A stretch of DNA of 64,000 nt from Alteriqipengyuania halimionae (GTDB lineage Bacteria; Pseudomonadota; Alphaproteobacteria; Sphingomonadales; Sphingomonadaceae). Each line of letters starts with the position of its first letter. Positions within the stretch are counted from its first letter, which is position 1. Shown one piece after another: positions 43,228 to 54,421 of this stretch. The stretch lies in NCBI RefSeq assembly GCF_009827575.1, contig NZ_WTYR01000001.1:1736001-1800000 (forward strand), read 5' to 3'. A program made the position numbers and the translations under genes. Below the pieces are notes generated by a model. That model saw only the letters and a program-made list of their open reading frames with translations. It did no database searches and had not been told where the DNA came from.

Positions 43228-43491
43228 CTATTCGGCAGGCGGTGGCGTAGCGCCCGCTTCGGGAGCGTCATCCCTCGACAGCTCGGCTTCGGCCTCGTCG
43301 GCCAGGTCGCCGACTTCGCGCGCGGTCGCCTCGGCACCGTCTTCGATCGCTTCGCCGGCCTTGTCGAGATTCGCGGCGGTGTCCGCCGCCGCGCTGTCTG
43401 CGGTTTCGGATGCCGCATCGACGGTTTCCTGCGAACAGGCGGCAAGCGACAGAGCCAACGCGGCGAGCGTGGCGGCAATCGAATAACGCAT
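43228..43491 (-). CDS. Small Ala/Glu-rich lipoprotein
   Basis: An 87-residue lipoprotein: MRYSIAATLAALALSLAAC (lipobox, Cys19), then an acidic helical stretch of Ala, Glu, Asp (ETADSAAADTAANLDKAGEAIEDGAEATAREVGDLADEAEAEL) and a Pro-rich end. The repeat pattern resembles small entericidin- or YtxH-like helical envelope proteins. It is on the same strand as ftsH and 47 bases downstream of its stop, and converges with the DUF3667 gene. Confidence 0.7.
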   Translation of the reverse strand: MRYSIAATLAALALSLAACSQETVDAASETADSAAADTAANLDKAGEAIEDGAEATAREVGDLADEAEAELSRDDAPEAGATPPPAE

Positions 43492-43537
43492 TTGTAATCT
43501 CCCTCGGGTCCCGTTTCCGGTTCGAGGGGTCAACGCA

Positions 43538-45517
<1,980 letters not shown>

Positions 45518-45796
45518 TTCAGGGACATCCTTTCAGGAACGATATGTAAGCGCAGCGGGATGAATGACAAGTTTCGCCGCCGAGGAGAGTGTGGCGCGCG
45601 CCACCCAAGGTGCACCCGGGAATTTGCAGCCTCAAGCCATTGAATAACAAGCGCTTGACGCAAGCCAAGGTGACAAACCCGCGCTTTTGCAGGGGTAGAG
45701 GCAGATCGACAGTTCGAAATCTCCGATCGGACTGACGGGAGATTTCAGATACCGCCGACCGCAGGCGGCAGATCAGCGAAGAATCGCTGCTCCGCG
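45518..45796. other. Intergenic region between ftsH and the antiporter gene
   Basis: About 280 bases. It holds the presumed ftsH promoter (minus strand). I find no convincing gene or RNA. Short inverted repeats (for example GCGCTTG/CAAGC around 45650-45665) are present. tilS, pal and tol genes often found upstream of ftsH in relatives are absent. Confidence 0.4.
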
Positions 45797-47656
45797 CTAG
45801 CGCACCTTGTCCTTGGCCTCGCGCTCTTTCGCGTCCTTCTGCTCGCGCTTCTCTTCGTGCTTTTCCTTGCGCTCTTCGGCAGTCGCGGGAGCGGTGAAGG
45901 ACATCACCACATCGCCCTCGCCCACGGTCGGTTGGGTCACCGACGTGAACAGCTCGATCGAATTGTCGGGACGGATGACCGCGAACGGCATGCCTTCGTC
46001 ACCGAGATATTCGCGCAGATCCTTCAATCTGAACTGCTCGGTCATCCGGGTGCGCGAGAACTGCCAGCCCTCGCCCACCTTCACCAGCAGGTCGTAGACA
46101 GAGGGCTTTTCCTGGAAGATCACGTTGCCGCGCGCGGTCGTCATGCCCGTCCGCTGGTCGGGGCCAGCCTGCGCGACCATGTCGTAGCCCAGTTCGGGCC
46201 CGAGTTCCGAACAGACCAGTGCGTTGAACGCGTCGGTCTCGGTCATCGCGATCACGGTCCGGAAGCTCGAAAGCGGCAGATGATGGCGCCAATCGTCGTC
46301 GAGCATGTCGCCATGGTGGGTCGGCACTTCGAGCTTCTTGGCTGCGCGCAGCGCGAATTTCGAGCTGTCGACCACTTCGACCTTGATGTCCTGTGCTTTC
46401 AGCGCCTTGGCCAGTGCGAGGCTGAATCCGTTGACGCCGACCAGCATCAGGCCCTCGGCCCGTCCCTGGTCGATGCCGAGGCGATGCGCCCACCATTTGG
46501 CGGTGAAGCCGTGCGCCACGATGGTTGCGATTGCCGTCGCGAAGGCCAGCGGCACCAGCAGTTCGGCGCCTTCGACACCGCGCTGTTCGAGCCGGATCGC
46601 GAACAGACCGGTGATCGCCACGGCCACGATACCGCGCGGCGCGATCCAGGCGATGAACAGGCGTTCGCGCCACGGCACGTCGGAGAACAGCAGCGCCAGC
46701 AGCACGGTGGCGGGCCGCGCGACGAACATCAGCAGCGCGAGGAAGACGAGGAATTCCCACTGGACGCGGCTGACCACATCCCAGTTGAGCGTCGCCGACA
46801 TGATGATGAACACACCCGAGATCAGCAGGACGACGAGGTCCTCCTTGAACCGGCGCAAAGCCTGGGTGCTGAAGGTCGGCTTGTTGGCCATGACCATGCC
46901 CATCACGGTAACGGTCACCAGCCCGCTTTCGTGCATCACCAGATCGGCAGCGACGAAGCTGGCGATCACGGTGACGAGCAACACCGGCGCCTTGAGGAAT
47001 TCGGGCACATAGCCGCGCGGGAACAGCCAGGTCAGCGCCCAGCCGCAGGCGAGGCCGATCAGGGCGGCGATGCCCGTCGCCACCAGCACGTCGGTGCCGA
47101 TATTGACCGGATCGATCTCGATCCCTTCATAGGTGAGGTAGGCGAAGATCCCGATCGCCAGCAGCGCGCCGATCGGATCGTTGATGATCGCTTCCCATTT
47201 GAGCGCATCGCCGGTGCGGCGCGGCACACGCAATTCGCGTAATAGCGGGCCGATCACAGTCGGCCCGGTCACCACCAAGATCCCGCCGAACAGCATCGAC
47301 AGTTCCCAACTGAGGCCGACACCGTAGTGAACCGCCAGCGTACAGAAGGTGAAGCCGAGCGGTACGCCGAGGAAAATCAGGCGCTTCACCGCGCCAGCGG
47401 CCTGGATCAGGTCGCGAAAGCGCAGCGATAGCCCGCCTTCGAACAGGATCACCGCCACCGCCAGTTTGATGATCGGTTCTTGCAGTTCGCCGAAATCTTC
47501 GGCCGGATTGAGGTAGCCGAGCACGGGCCCGACGACGATTCCTGTAAGGAGAAGAAACACGATCGCGGGGCGTCCGGTACGCCAGGCGACCCATTGCGCG
47601 ATCATGCCAAGGACGCCGATCAGCGCGATTTTCACCAAGAGTGTGTCTAAGTGCAT
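45797..47656 (-). CDS. Cation:proton antiporter (CPA family) with C-terminal NAD-binding (RCK-like) domain
   Basis: A 619-residue protein. The N-terminal transporter half has about 12-13 membrane helices, with the ion-site motif IINDPIGALLA and FEGGLSLRFRDL. The second half has a Rossmann TrkA-N-type domain (LMLVGVNGFSLALAKALKAQDIKVEVVD), which in KefC/RCK proteins gates transport. A highly charged tail ends the protein (EERKEKHEEKREQKDAKEREAKDKVR). Cation specificity, K+ or Na+, cannot be read. Divergent from the TonB receptor. Confidence 0.85.
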   Translation of the reverse strand: MHLDTLLVKIALIGVLGMIAQWVAWRTGRPAIVFLLLTGIVVGPVLGYLNPAEDFGELQEPIIKLAVAVILFEGGLSLRFRDLIQAAGAVKRLIFLGVPLGFTFCTLAVHYGVGLSWELSMLFGGILVVTGPTVIGPLLRELRVPRRTGDALKWEAIINDPIGALLAIGIFAYLTYEGIEIDPVNIGTDVLVATGIAALIGLACGWALTWLFPRGYVPEFLKAPVLLVTVIASFVAADLVMHESGLVTVTVMGMVMANKPTFSTQALRRFKEDLVVLLISGVFIIMSATLNWDVVSRVQWEFLVFLALLMFVARPATVLLALLFSDVPWRERLFIAWIAPRGIVAVAITGLFAIRLEQRGVEGAELLVPLAFATAIATIVAHGFTAKWWAHRLGIDQGRAEGLMLVGVNGFSLALAKALKAQDIKVEVVDSSKFALRAAKKLEVPTHHGDMLDDDWRHHLPLSSFRTVIAMTETDAFNALVCSELGPELGYDMVAQAGPDQRTGMTTARGNVIFQEKPSVYDLLVKVGEGWQFSRTRMTEQFRLKDLREYLGDEGMPFAVIRPDNSIELFTSVTQPTVGEGDVVMSFTAPATAEERKEKHEEKREQKDAKEREAKDKVR

Positions 47657-47808
47657 CGGGTCCCCCTGCCCTATCGCCTTTGAAATTGCACCCCCTTTAC
47701 GCGGCTAGGGCAAAAGGTTTCCCCTCGCCAAGCATTTGGCCGATGGGTAGGGCCCCTCCAACGAAGCCCGATCGCCGCGCAGCGATCGGATGCGATGGGC
47801 GCGAGAGA

Positions 47809-49914
47809 ATGCCGGGAAGAATTGCCGCATACACCTTGATTGCAGGGCTGGGGTTCGGCGCGCTGAGCGCGGAGCAAACCCATGCACGCGAAATCGGTAC
47901 GCAGGATAGCGGCGCGCAGGAAGCGGCCGGTCCGGTGGCCGAGGATGTCGGAGGCCAGGCGCGGATATATACGCCGGCCGATTTCACCCGCTTCGCTCCG
48001 CGCAATGCGCTCGACCTGCTCAATCAGGTGCCCGGCTTCCAGATCGAGGGCGCGAGCGGCGAACGCGGTCTCGGCCAGGCCTCTGGCAATGTCCTGATCA
48101 ACGGTCAGCGTCTCTCGTCCAAATCCGAAAGCGCGCGCGACCAGCTCCGGCGGATCTCCGTCGGAGACGTGGTGCAAATCGAAATCATCGACGGGACGAC
48201 GCTCGATATTCCCGGCCTGACCGGGCAAGTCGCCAACGTTATCGTCGAGGCAAGCGGCATTTCCGGCCAGTTCGAGTACGCGCCCGAATGGCGCCAGATC
48301 GGCGATCTGGCCTGGCTCAATGGCAGCGCCTCGATCACCGGGGCGAGCGGTCCGGTCGCCTATACGCTCGCGCTGCGCAACGAAGACGATACCGGTGCCT
48401 CAAGTGGCCCGGCCCTGCGTTCCGATCGCAATGGCGCACTGTTCGAGCGGCGCGACAGCGAGATCCGGCGGCGGCGGCAATCACCCAAGCTGTCGGGCAA
48501 CGTCCGCTGGGACATCAGACCCGGCGTGATCGCCAATTTCAACGCCAGCCACGAATGGACCTTCGTTCGCCGGACCTCGGACGAACGCCGCACCGACGGC
48601 GCGGGCGAGAATGCCCTGCTGGTCGAGCGCCTTACGGACGAGGATGTCGTGCGCTACGAACTTGGCGGCGATATCGCTTTCCCGATGATCGGCGGACGGC
48701 TGAAACTGATCGGCCTCGCGATCGGCGAGGACACCGACTACGTGACGACGGAGCTGCTCGCCCGCGAGGCGGGCGGCGACTTCGCGGGCGCGCGCTTTGC
48801 CCAATTGGGCGATTCGGGCGAACGGATCACACGAGCCGAGTTCGGCTGGTCGGGCGGCGGTGCCGACTGGCAGATCGCGGGCGAAGCGGCGTTCAACACG
48901 CTCGACCAGATCGCCTCGCTGTTCGAGATCGATCCGGACGGAGATTTCGTTGAGCTCGATTACCCCGAAGGCGTCGGCGGCGTATCGGAGAACCGCTATA
49001 ATGGCTCGCTCAGCTACGGCCGTCCGCTGGGTGACACGCTCTCGCTTCAGGCAACGATCGGCGCCGAGCAATCGACTCTCACGCAGACCGGTGCGGCCGC
49101 CACCTCGCGCAGCTTCTTCCGTCCGAAGGGCGCAGTCTCGCTCGCCTGGACCCCGCGCGACGATATCGACCTTACCTTCAGCGCGCGACGCCGCGTCGGG
49201 CAGCTCGAATTCGGCGATTTCCTTGCCCGCGTGTTTATCGGCGACGATCGCGAGAATGCCGGCAACAGCGACCTGCGCCCGCCGCAAAGCTGGGAATTCG
49301 AGATCGAGGCGCGCAAGGTTTTCGGCCCCTGGGGCAATGCCACGCTGCGCCTGTTCGACTACCGGATCGAGGACCTCGTCGATATCGTGCTCGTCGACGG
49401 CGGCGAATCGCCCGGCAATATCGACAGCGCGAGACGGACGGGGATCGGGTTCAACGGGACGCTCGAACTCGCCGCGCTGGGCATTGCGGGCGCCAAGATC
49501 GACGCCGAACTCGAATGGCAGGACGCCCGCCTCGACGATCCGCTCGACGGTGCGGTCCGTTCGATCAGCGACGCCGATCCCTATCGCGTAGATATCGAAT
49601 ATCGCCACGACATTCCCGGATCGATGATCGCCTATGGCGCGAGCGTCTATGCCCGCGCTGACGAACCCTATTTCCGGATTACCGAGACGGGTTTCGAGCG
49701 CGAAGGCCCTTTCTTCGGCGGCGTATTCGTAGAGCACAAGGACCTGCTCGGGCTCACCGTGAACCTACGTGTCGGCAACCCTTGGCTTGGGCGTGACACC
49801 TCGATCCGCACCGTGTTCGACGGGCCGCGCAACAGCGCCCCGATCCTGTTTGTCGAGGAGCGCGGCCGCCGGTTCGGGCGGCAACTGCGGCTGTCGGTCA
49901 AGGGCTCGTTCTGA
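47809..49914 (+). CDS. TonB-dependent outer membrane receptor
   Basis: A 701-residue outer membrane protein: signal peptide (MPGRIAAYTLIAGLGFGALSAEQTHA), plug domain (about residues 45-150, with NALDLLNQVPGFQIEG, VLINGQRLSSKS and VQIEIIDGTTLDIPG), then a 22-strand barrel rich in aromatic girdles to the terminal RQLRLSVKGSF. The substrate is unknown; no siderophore or sugar-utilisation genes adjoin. The start at 47809 is preceded by a purine stretch (GCGAGAGA). Divergent from the antiporter gene. Confidence 0.85.
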   Translation: MPGRIAAYTLIAGLGFGALSAEQTHAREIGTQDSGAQEAAGPVAEDVGGQARIYTPADFTRFAPRNALDLLNQVPGFQIEGASGERGLGQASGNVLINGQRLSSKSESARDQLRRISVGDVVQIEIIDGTTLDIPGLTGQVANVIVEASGISGQFEYAPEWRQIGDLAWLNGSASITGASGPVAYTLALRNEDDTGASSGPALRSDRNGALFERRDSEIRRRRQSPKLSGNVRWDIRPGVIANFNASHEWTFVRRTSDERRTDGAGENALLVERLTDEDVVRYELGGDIAFPMIGGRLKLIGLAIGEDTDYVTTELLAREAGGDFAGARFAQLGDSGERITRAEFGWSGGGADWQIAGEAAFNTLDQIASLFEIDPDGDFVELDYPEGVGGVSENRYNGSLSYGRPLGDTLSLQATIGAEQSTLTQTGAAATSRSFFRPKGAVSLAWTPRDDIDLTFSARRRVGQLEFGDFLARVFIGDDRENAGNSDLRPPQSWEFEIEARKVFGPWGNATLRLFDYRIEDLVDIVLVDGGESPGNIDSARRTGIGFNGTLELAALGIAGAKIDAELEWQDARLDDPLDGAVRSISDADPYRVDIEYRHDIPGSMIAYGASVYARADEPYFRITETGFEREGPFFGGVFVEHKDLLGLTVNLRVGNPWLGRDTSIRTVFDGPRNSAPILFVEERGRRFGRQLRLSVKGSF

Positions 49915-49994
49915 CGCAACGCTCCCGCTCTGTTCACGATCGGGAAACCTGCACTGGCGCAGCATCCGCGCAGAATTCTACGGAGGTTACCAGC

Positions 49995-50492
49995 ATGTCC
50001 GCGATTCGCCTTGCCCTGCCCTTCGCCACCCTCGCTCTTATCGGCACGCCCGTACTGGCGCAGGAAGCGGCCCCGACAGACGATAGCGCCACCGCGCCGT
50101 TCGACTGCTCCGGCGTTGTAACGACCTTGCGCGATCCGCAGGTGCAGGCGACCGCGACCGCCGCCGCGGCGATCCTCGGCGAACTGCTGCTCGACGTTCC
50201 GGTCGGGCCGCTGGTCGCGGTGATGGACGACACGGTCGGTCGCCTGGCCGACGAAGCCGGCACGCAGGCCCCGGCACGTACCGAAGTCGCGCCCGATGCG
50301 ACCTTTCGCGACTTGGTCGGCCCGCAGGGAGACCGCATGGCAACCGAACTCGCCACCCGCGTGCCGCAAGCGATGGATGCCGCGGCGGAAGTGGCCGTCG
50401 CGGTCGAGAAGGCAAAGCCCGCGCTCGGCAAGCTCGCCGCGAAGATGAAGCGCGCCCTTACCGCGAATTTTCCCAGCCTCCCCCGCGACTAA
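49995..50492 (+). CDS. Secreted protein of unknown function
   Basis: A 165-residue protein with a signal peptide ending in PVLAQ (MSAIRLALPFATLALIGTPVLAQ). The mature part is helical and Ala/Val-rich with one Cys (FDCSGVV), and ends in KPALGKLAAKMKRALTANFPSLPRD, a basic amphipathic helix. No family recognised. GGAGG lies upstream of the ATG at a good distance. Confidence 0.7.
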   Translation: MSAIRLALPFATLALIGTPVLAQEAAPTDDSATAPFDCSGVVTTLRDPQVQATATAAAAILGELLLDVPVGPLVAVMDDTVGRLADEAGTQAPARTEVAPDATFRDLVGPQGDRMATELATRVPQAMDAAAEVAVAVEKAKPALGKLAAKMKRALTANFPSLPRD

Positions 50493-50543
50493 ACACAGCG
50501 CTGCCATTGCCTCTACGCACCGCTTGCGGCAAAGCGCGGCCTG

Positions 50544-51215
50544 ATGTGGCATCTCTACCAATTCCCGCTGTGCCCGTTCAGCCGCAAGGTGCGCCTGCAC
50601 CTGGCGGAAAAGGGCATGGCCTACGAATTGGTGCGCGAGGATCCCTGGCGGCGGCGCGACGAGTTTCTCAACCTCAATCCGGCGGGCCGGGTGCCGGTGC
50701 TACGCGAAGACGACAAGAATATCGTTCTCGCCGATAGTCGCGCGATCTGCGAATTCATCGAAGAGAGCTTCGAAGGCAATGCGATGATCTTCGGCAATGC
50801 GCTCCAGCGCGCCGAGATCCGCCGTCTCGTCGCACTGTTCGACGAGCACCTCTACGGCGACGTCACCGCCCCTCTGCTGCAGGAAAAGATGAAGAAGCGG
50901 CTCGTCACCCGCGAACCGCCCGATGCGCGCGTGCTGCGCGAGGCGATGAAGCTCGCGCACGAGCATCTCTACCATATCGACTGGCTGGTCGATAACCGCG
51001 CCTGGCTCGGCGGACCGCGCCTCAGCCTCGCCGATCTGGCTGCGGCGGCGCAATTGTCCGTCGCCGACTATCTCGGCGCGCTCGACTGGCGTGGCCACGA
51101 TCAGGCCAAGAGCTGGTATTCGGTGATGAAAAGCCGCCCCAGCTTCCGCCCGCTATTGGCGGAGAAAATGGACACCATCCAGCCCGCCAGCAACTACGCC
51201 GATGTGAACTGGTAG
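50544..51215 (+). CDS. Glutathione S-transferase family protein
   Basis: A 223-residue protein with an N-terminal thioredoxin fold (MWHLYQFPLCPFSRKVRLHLAEKG; Cys-Pro-x-Ser active-site region) and the cis-Pro/ESxA-like GRVPVLREDDKNIVLADSRAICEFIEE. The C-terminal helical domain ends SNYADVNW. The CPFSRKVR motif suggests an omega- or glutaredoxin-like class that could do thiol transfer. A strong hairpin follows. Confidence 0.85.
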   Translation: MWHLYQFPLCPFSRKVRLHLAEKGMAYELVREDPWRRRDEFLNLNPAGRVPVLREDDKNIVLADSRAICEFIEESFEGNAMIFGNALQRAEIRRLVALFDEHLYGDVTAPLLQEKMKKRLVTREPPDARVLREAMKLAHEHLYHIDWLVDNRAWLGGPRLSLADLAAAAQLSVADYLGALDWRGHDQAKSWYSVMKSRPSFRPLLAEKMDTIQPASNYADVNW

Positions 51216-51227
51216 GGTGAGTGGTGA

Positions 51228-51249
51228 CGCACCCGCATCGGCGGGTGCG
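51228..51249. terminator. Strong hairpin between convergent GST and NDUFA9-like genes
   Basis: CGCACCCGC and GCGGGTGCG form a 9-bp stem with an ATCG loop between the two convergent genes. There is no T-run on either side, so it may be a Rho-assisted or structural end. Confidence 0.5.
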
Positions 51250-51270
51250 CCCTCGGACCGAGGCTAGGAC

Positions 51271-52224
51271 TTAAACCGGCTTCACCCCGAACCGGCCGTG
51301 CTTGCGGTACCGCACCATCCAGCGCTCCAGGAAGACGTCGAGCGGCTTGGGCGTAATACCGAGCTTGTCGAACCCGGGATAATCTCCGCTCACCGTGCTG
51401 CCCTTTTCAAGCAGCTTCCACTGCTGCTGGGTGATGGGCGCGCCGGGCATCCAGCCGGTCGCAGCAGCGATCCCGCCGGACACCGAATCGGGCAAGGGAA
51501 TGAAGTGCCGCTTGCGGCCCTGCTGTTCGGCGATGCGACGGTTCAAAGCGAGCATCGGCACCCGCTCGGGTCCGCCCAGCTCATAGGTCTTGCCGCCATG
51601 CTTGCTTGGATCCCCCAGAGCAGCAACGATCGCCGCGGCGACATCGTCGACCCAGACGAGTTGCAACTCGCTGTCGGGCGCGAACACAGGGAGCACAGGA
51701 AGGCGCTGAATCAGCCCGGCCATCATGTTGATGAACTCGCCATCCTCGCCGAAAATGATCGACGGGCGCATGATCGTTGCCTTGGGGAAGGCGTCGCGCA
51801 CGGCCTCCTCGCCCTCGGCCTTAGTCACGGCATAGGCGGTGTCGCCTTCGATATCGGCGCCGATCGCCGACACATGGACCAACGCCTGCACCCCCTCCTC
51901 GGCCGCAGCTTTGGCGATGTTCTGCGCCCCGTCGGCCATCACCGCGCCCAGATCGCCCTCGAAAGTGCCGACCAGGTTCACCACCAGATCGGAGCCGGTC
52001 ATCGCCGCCCGGACGCTTTCGGACCGCGTCACGTCGCAACGCACCATTGCGACTTGGCCGAGATTCGCCATCGGACGCAGATCGCGCGCCTTTTCGGGAT
52101 GGCGGCTGGCGATCTTTAGGCGCGCGCCGCGCTTCAGCAGGTCCTGCGCCACATGGATGCCGACCCACCCGCTGCCGCCGAACAGCGTCACGAGTTTGCC
52201 GGAAAGGGGATCGGTTCTGGTCAT
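51271..52224 (-). CDS. NDUFA9-like NAD(P)-binding (atypical SDR) protein
   Basis: A 317-residue protein with the Rossmann motif TLFGGSGWVGIHVAQDLLKRG at the start and MVRCDVTRSESVRAAMTGSDLVVNLVG, the pattern of complex I NDUFA9-type atypical short-chain dehydrogenases. The Y-x3-K pair is partly kept (AYAVTKAEGEEAVRDAFP). In mitochondria NDUFA9 binds NADPH in complex I; bacterial homologues may be quinone-biosynthesis or complex I accessory proteins. No nuo genes are in this window. Confidence 0.85.
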   Translation of the reverse strand: MTRTDPLSGKLVTLFGGSGWVGIHVAQDLLKRGARLKIASRHPEKARDLRPMANLGQVAMVRCDVTRSESVRAAMTGSDLVVNLVGTFEGDLGAVMADGAQNIAKAAAEEGVQALVHVSAIGADIEGDTAYAVTKAEGEEAVRDAFPKATIMRPSIIFGEDGEFINMMAGLIQRLPVLPVFAPDSELQLVWVDDVAAAIVAALGDPSKHGGKTYELGGPERVPMLALNRRIAEQQGRKRHFIPLPDSVSGGIAAATGWMPGAPITQQQWKLLEKGSTVSGDYPGFDKLGITPKPLDVFLERWMVRYRKHGRFGVKPV

Positions 52225-52374
52225 GGTCTGGCGTCCTGCCTGTCGCGCGAATTGTCGGTCGGGTTTCGAGGCCGCGTTAATGGTCACAAGAAGCGTTGAC
52301 AATGCCCCTGGCACTTCGCTAGTGGCCCGCGCCTACCGAGCGGTGGTCTTATGACGATGCACCGCATGAAAAGT

Positions 52375-52461
52375 GCCCAGATGGCGGAATTGGTAGACGC
52401 GCATGCTTCAGGTGCATGTATCCGCGAGGGTGTGGAGGTTCGAGTCCTCTTCTGGGCACCA
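52375..52461 (+). tRNA. tRNA-Leu (anticodon CAG)
   Basis: Acceptor stem GCCCAGA pairs with TCTGGGC, followed by A and an encoded CCA. The D-arm is GCGGAATTGGTAGACGCG, the anticodon stem CATGC-TTCAGGT-GCATG gives anticodon CAG, there is a long variable arm typical of leucine tRNA, and the T-arm contains GTTCGAGTC. Reads CUG codons. It stands alone upstream of the YeiH gene. Confidence 0.97.
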
Positions 52462-52539
52462 TTTCAACATACGTCGCTATGACGCCGACGGTTGCGAGAG
52501 CCCACCGAGGCAGGCCGCAAGAGGCTGTGGAGCGCGACG

Positions 52540-53514
52540 ATGAGCACAAAGTTTCCGGGCCTCGCCTTCGCGATACTGGTCGCGGCTCTTGCTGCGCTTG
52601 CATCATTTCAATTCGGATTTCCGATTATCCTCGCGGGTCTCTTGCTGGGGCTCGCGCTGTCGGTATTCGGCCAGGGCGAAATGTTTCGGCCGGGCCTCGA
52701 ATTTGCCGGGCGATATCCGTTGCAGGTCGGGATCGTGTTGCTCGGCGTGCAAGTGACCTTCGCGCAGGTCGCCTCGCTCGGCTGGTTCGCCTTTGCCGGA
52801 TTGCTGGCGGTGATGGTCGCGGCGATGGCGGCCGCGCTGCTGACCTCGCGCGCGGTCGGCGAGCGCTGGGAAGCAGGCTTGCTGGCTGGTGGCGCGACAG
52901 CAATTTGCGGGGCCTCTGCGGCGCTCGCGCTTTACGGCGTGATCGGCAAGGAGCGGGTCGACCAGACGCGGTTCGCCGTGACGCTGGTGGGCGTGATGAT
53001 CTGCAGCGCGATCGCGATGGCGATCTATCCCGCACTCGCCCACTGGGCGGGGCTCAGCGACACGCAGGCGGGCTTCCTGATCGGCGCGTCGGTGCATGAT
53101 GCGGGGCAGGCGATCGGCGGCGGTTTCGCCTATTCGGATGCGGCTGGCACACAAGCGACGGTGATCAAGCTGTCGCGGGTGGCGATGCTCGCCCCGATGG
53201 TTGCGCTGACCGCATGGATCATCGGGCGTTCGGCCAAGGGCGCGGCCAGCGGCAAACGAGCGAGCGTGCCTTGGTTCGTCGTCGCCTTCTTCGTGGTGCT
53301 GGCGATCAACAGCTTCGTCCCGATCCCGGCGGACTACGCCGGAACCGCGCTCGATATATCGAAAGCGCTGTTGCTTCTGGCGGTCACGGCGACCGGTCTG
53401 CGCTCGCGGCTCGGCCTGTTGTGGGAAGCGGGCTGGCGAACGCTCGCGCCGGTGCTGGCGGCCAGCCTGACCGCTTTCGCGGTGGCCTGGGCGGTTATGC
53501 TGGGCCTCGCCTGA
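52540..53514 (+). CDS. YeiH/UPF0324 family putative sulfate exporter
   Basis: A 324-residue membrane protein with about ten helices and the family segments LLGVQVTFAQVASLGW, ATAICGASAALALYGVIG and GFLIGASVHDAGQAIGGGF. The UPF0324/PSE family is linked to sulfonate or sulfate export; the substrate is not proven. The start is at the ATG of MSTKFPG. It converges with the Lrp-type regulator, six bases between stops. Confidence 0.85.
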   Translation: MSTKFPGLAFAILVAALAALASFQFGFPIILAGLLLGLALSVFGQGEMFRPGLEFAGRYPLQVGIVLLGVQVTFAQVASLGWFAFAGLLAVMVAAMAAALLTSRAVGERWEAGLLAGGATAICGASAALALYGVIGKERVDQTRFAVTLVGVMICSAIAMAIYPALAHWAGLSDTQAGFLIGASVHDAGQAIGGGFAYSDAAGTQATVIKLSRVAMLAPMVALTAWIIGRSAKGAASGKRASVPWFVVAFFVVLAINSFVPIPADYAGTALDISKALLLLAVTATGLRSRLGLLWEAGWRTLAPVLAASLTAFAVAWAVMLGLA

Positions 53515-53520
53515 TCCGCT

Positions 53521-54000
53521 CTAGCTGGGACGCGGCAGCGCGGTGGTGTGCTTGACGCGCTCCATCGAAAAGCTCGCCGTGACATCGTTCAGGCCGGGGA
53601 TCGCCGCGATCAGCCGGTGATAGATCCGGTCGTAATCGGCGATATCGCGAACCCGCACGGTCAGCATATAATCGATCGAGCCGGCCATGCGGTGGCATTC
53701 GACCACTTCGTCGATCGCCTCGATCCCCTCGGAAAACGAGGCGAGCCATTCCGGGTCGTGGCGCGTGGTGGTGATCGCGACATAGACCAGCGTGCCAAGC
53801 CCGACGGCAGAAGGATCGAGCAGCGCAACCCGCTTTTCGATGATCCCCGCTTCCTCCATCCGCCGGATGCGCCGCCAGCACGGATTGGTCGACAGGCCAA
53901 CCCGCTCTCCGATCGCGTGAACCGGCAGCGAAGCATCGTGTTGCAACACGTCGAGGATTGCCCAGTCGATGGCATCCAATTCTAATGTTTCGCGCTTCAT
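53521..54000 (-). CDS. Lrp/AsnC family transcriptional regulator
   Basis: A 159-residue protein with an N-terminal helix-turn-helix (LDAIDWAILDVLQHDASLPVHAIGERVGLSTNPCWRRIRRMEEAGII) and a C-terminal RAM domain (LVYVAITTTRHDPEW, GSIDYMLTVRVRDIADYDRIYHRLI) that binds amino acids and forms octamers. The target is unknown; the divergent DUF6356 gene or the adjacent YeiH gene are candidates. Confidence 0.9.
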   Translation of the reverse strand: MKRETLELDAIDWAILDVLQHDASLPVHAIGERVGLSTNPCWRRIRRMEEAGIIEKRVALLDPSAVGLGTLVYVAITTTRHDPEWLASFSEGIEAIDEVVECHRMAGSIDYMLTVRVRDIADYDRIYHRLIAAIPGLNDVTASFSMERVKHTTALPRPS

Positions 54001-54099
54001 TGGGATATTATACCCCACAACTGGCGCAAAGAACAGATGTTTGGTATGATCTCACGCATGACAGCTGGTATTCTTCCCTTTGAAGGGAACACACCAATC

Positions 54100-54351
54100 A
54101 TGCTGCGCAAAGCTTTTACCGAACACCCCCGAACAGTGGGCGAATCCTATTCCGAACACCTCGTCCAGGCGTCGGGCTTCGGCGGGCGTATGATCGTGGC
54201 CGGAATCGGCTGCATTCTTCATGGCATCTTTCCGTTCCTGTTCGTGAAGACCGGCAGCCGCCAGATCAACCATCTCCATGATCGCATGGTCACCAATCGG
54301 CGCCGCAAGCCCGAGCCGCTCGAGGCTGGGGCGATCGATTTCGTGATCTGA
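54100..54351 (+). CDS. DUF6356 family small membrane protein
   Basis: An 83-residue protein: MLRKAFTEHPRTVGESYSEH, then two hydrophobic stretches (FGGRMIVAGIGCILHGIFPFLFV) and a basic end (LHDRMVTNRRRKPEP). Matches the DUF6356 pattern I know from Sphingomonadales. Function unknown. ATG at 54058 would add 14 residues but does not fit relatives. Confidence 0.75.
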   Translation: MLRKAFTEHPRTVGESYSEHLVQASGFGGRMIVAGIGCILHGIFPFLFVKTGSRQINHLHDRMVTNRRRKPEPLEAGAIDFVI

Positions 54352-54421
54352 CGGGGGGTCGCCATCGCGGGTCGGGCGCGCTAGGACGCGGGCAAATTCC
54401 ATGACGAAAGGCCCAGCGACC

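Noticed and set aside
47641-47808. Upstream start for the TonB receptor
   Set aside because: The added residues precede and would bury the signal peptide; ATG at 47809 gives a normal exported protein.
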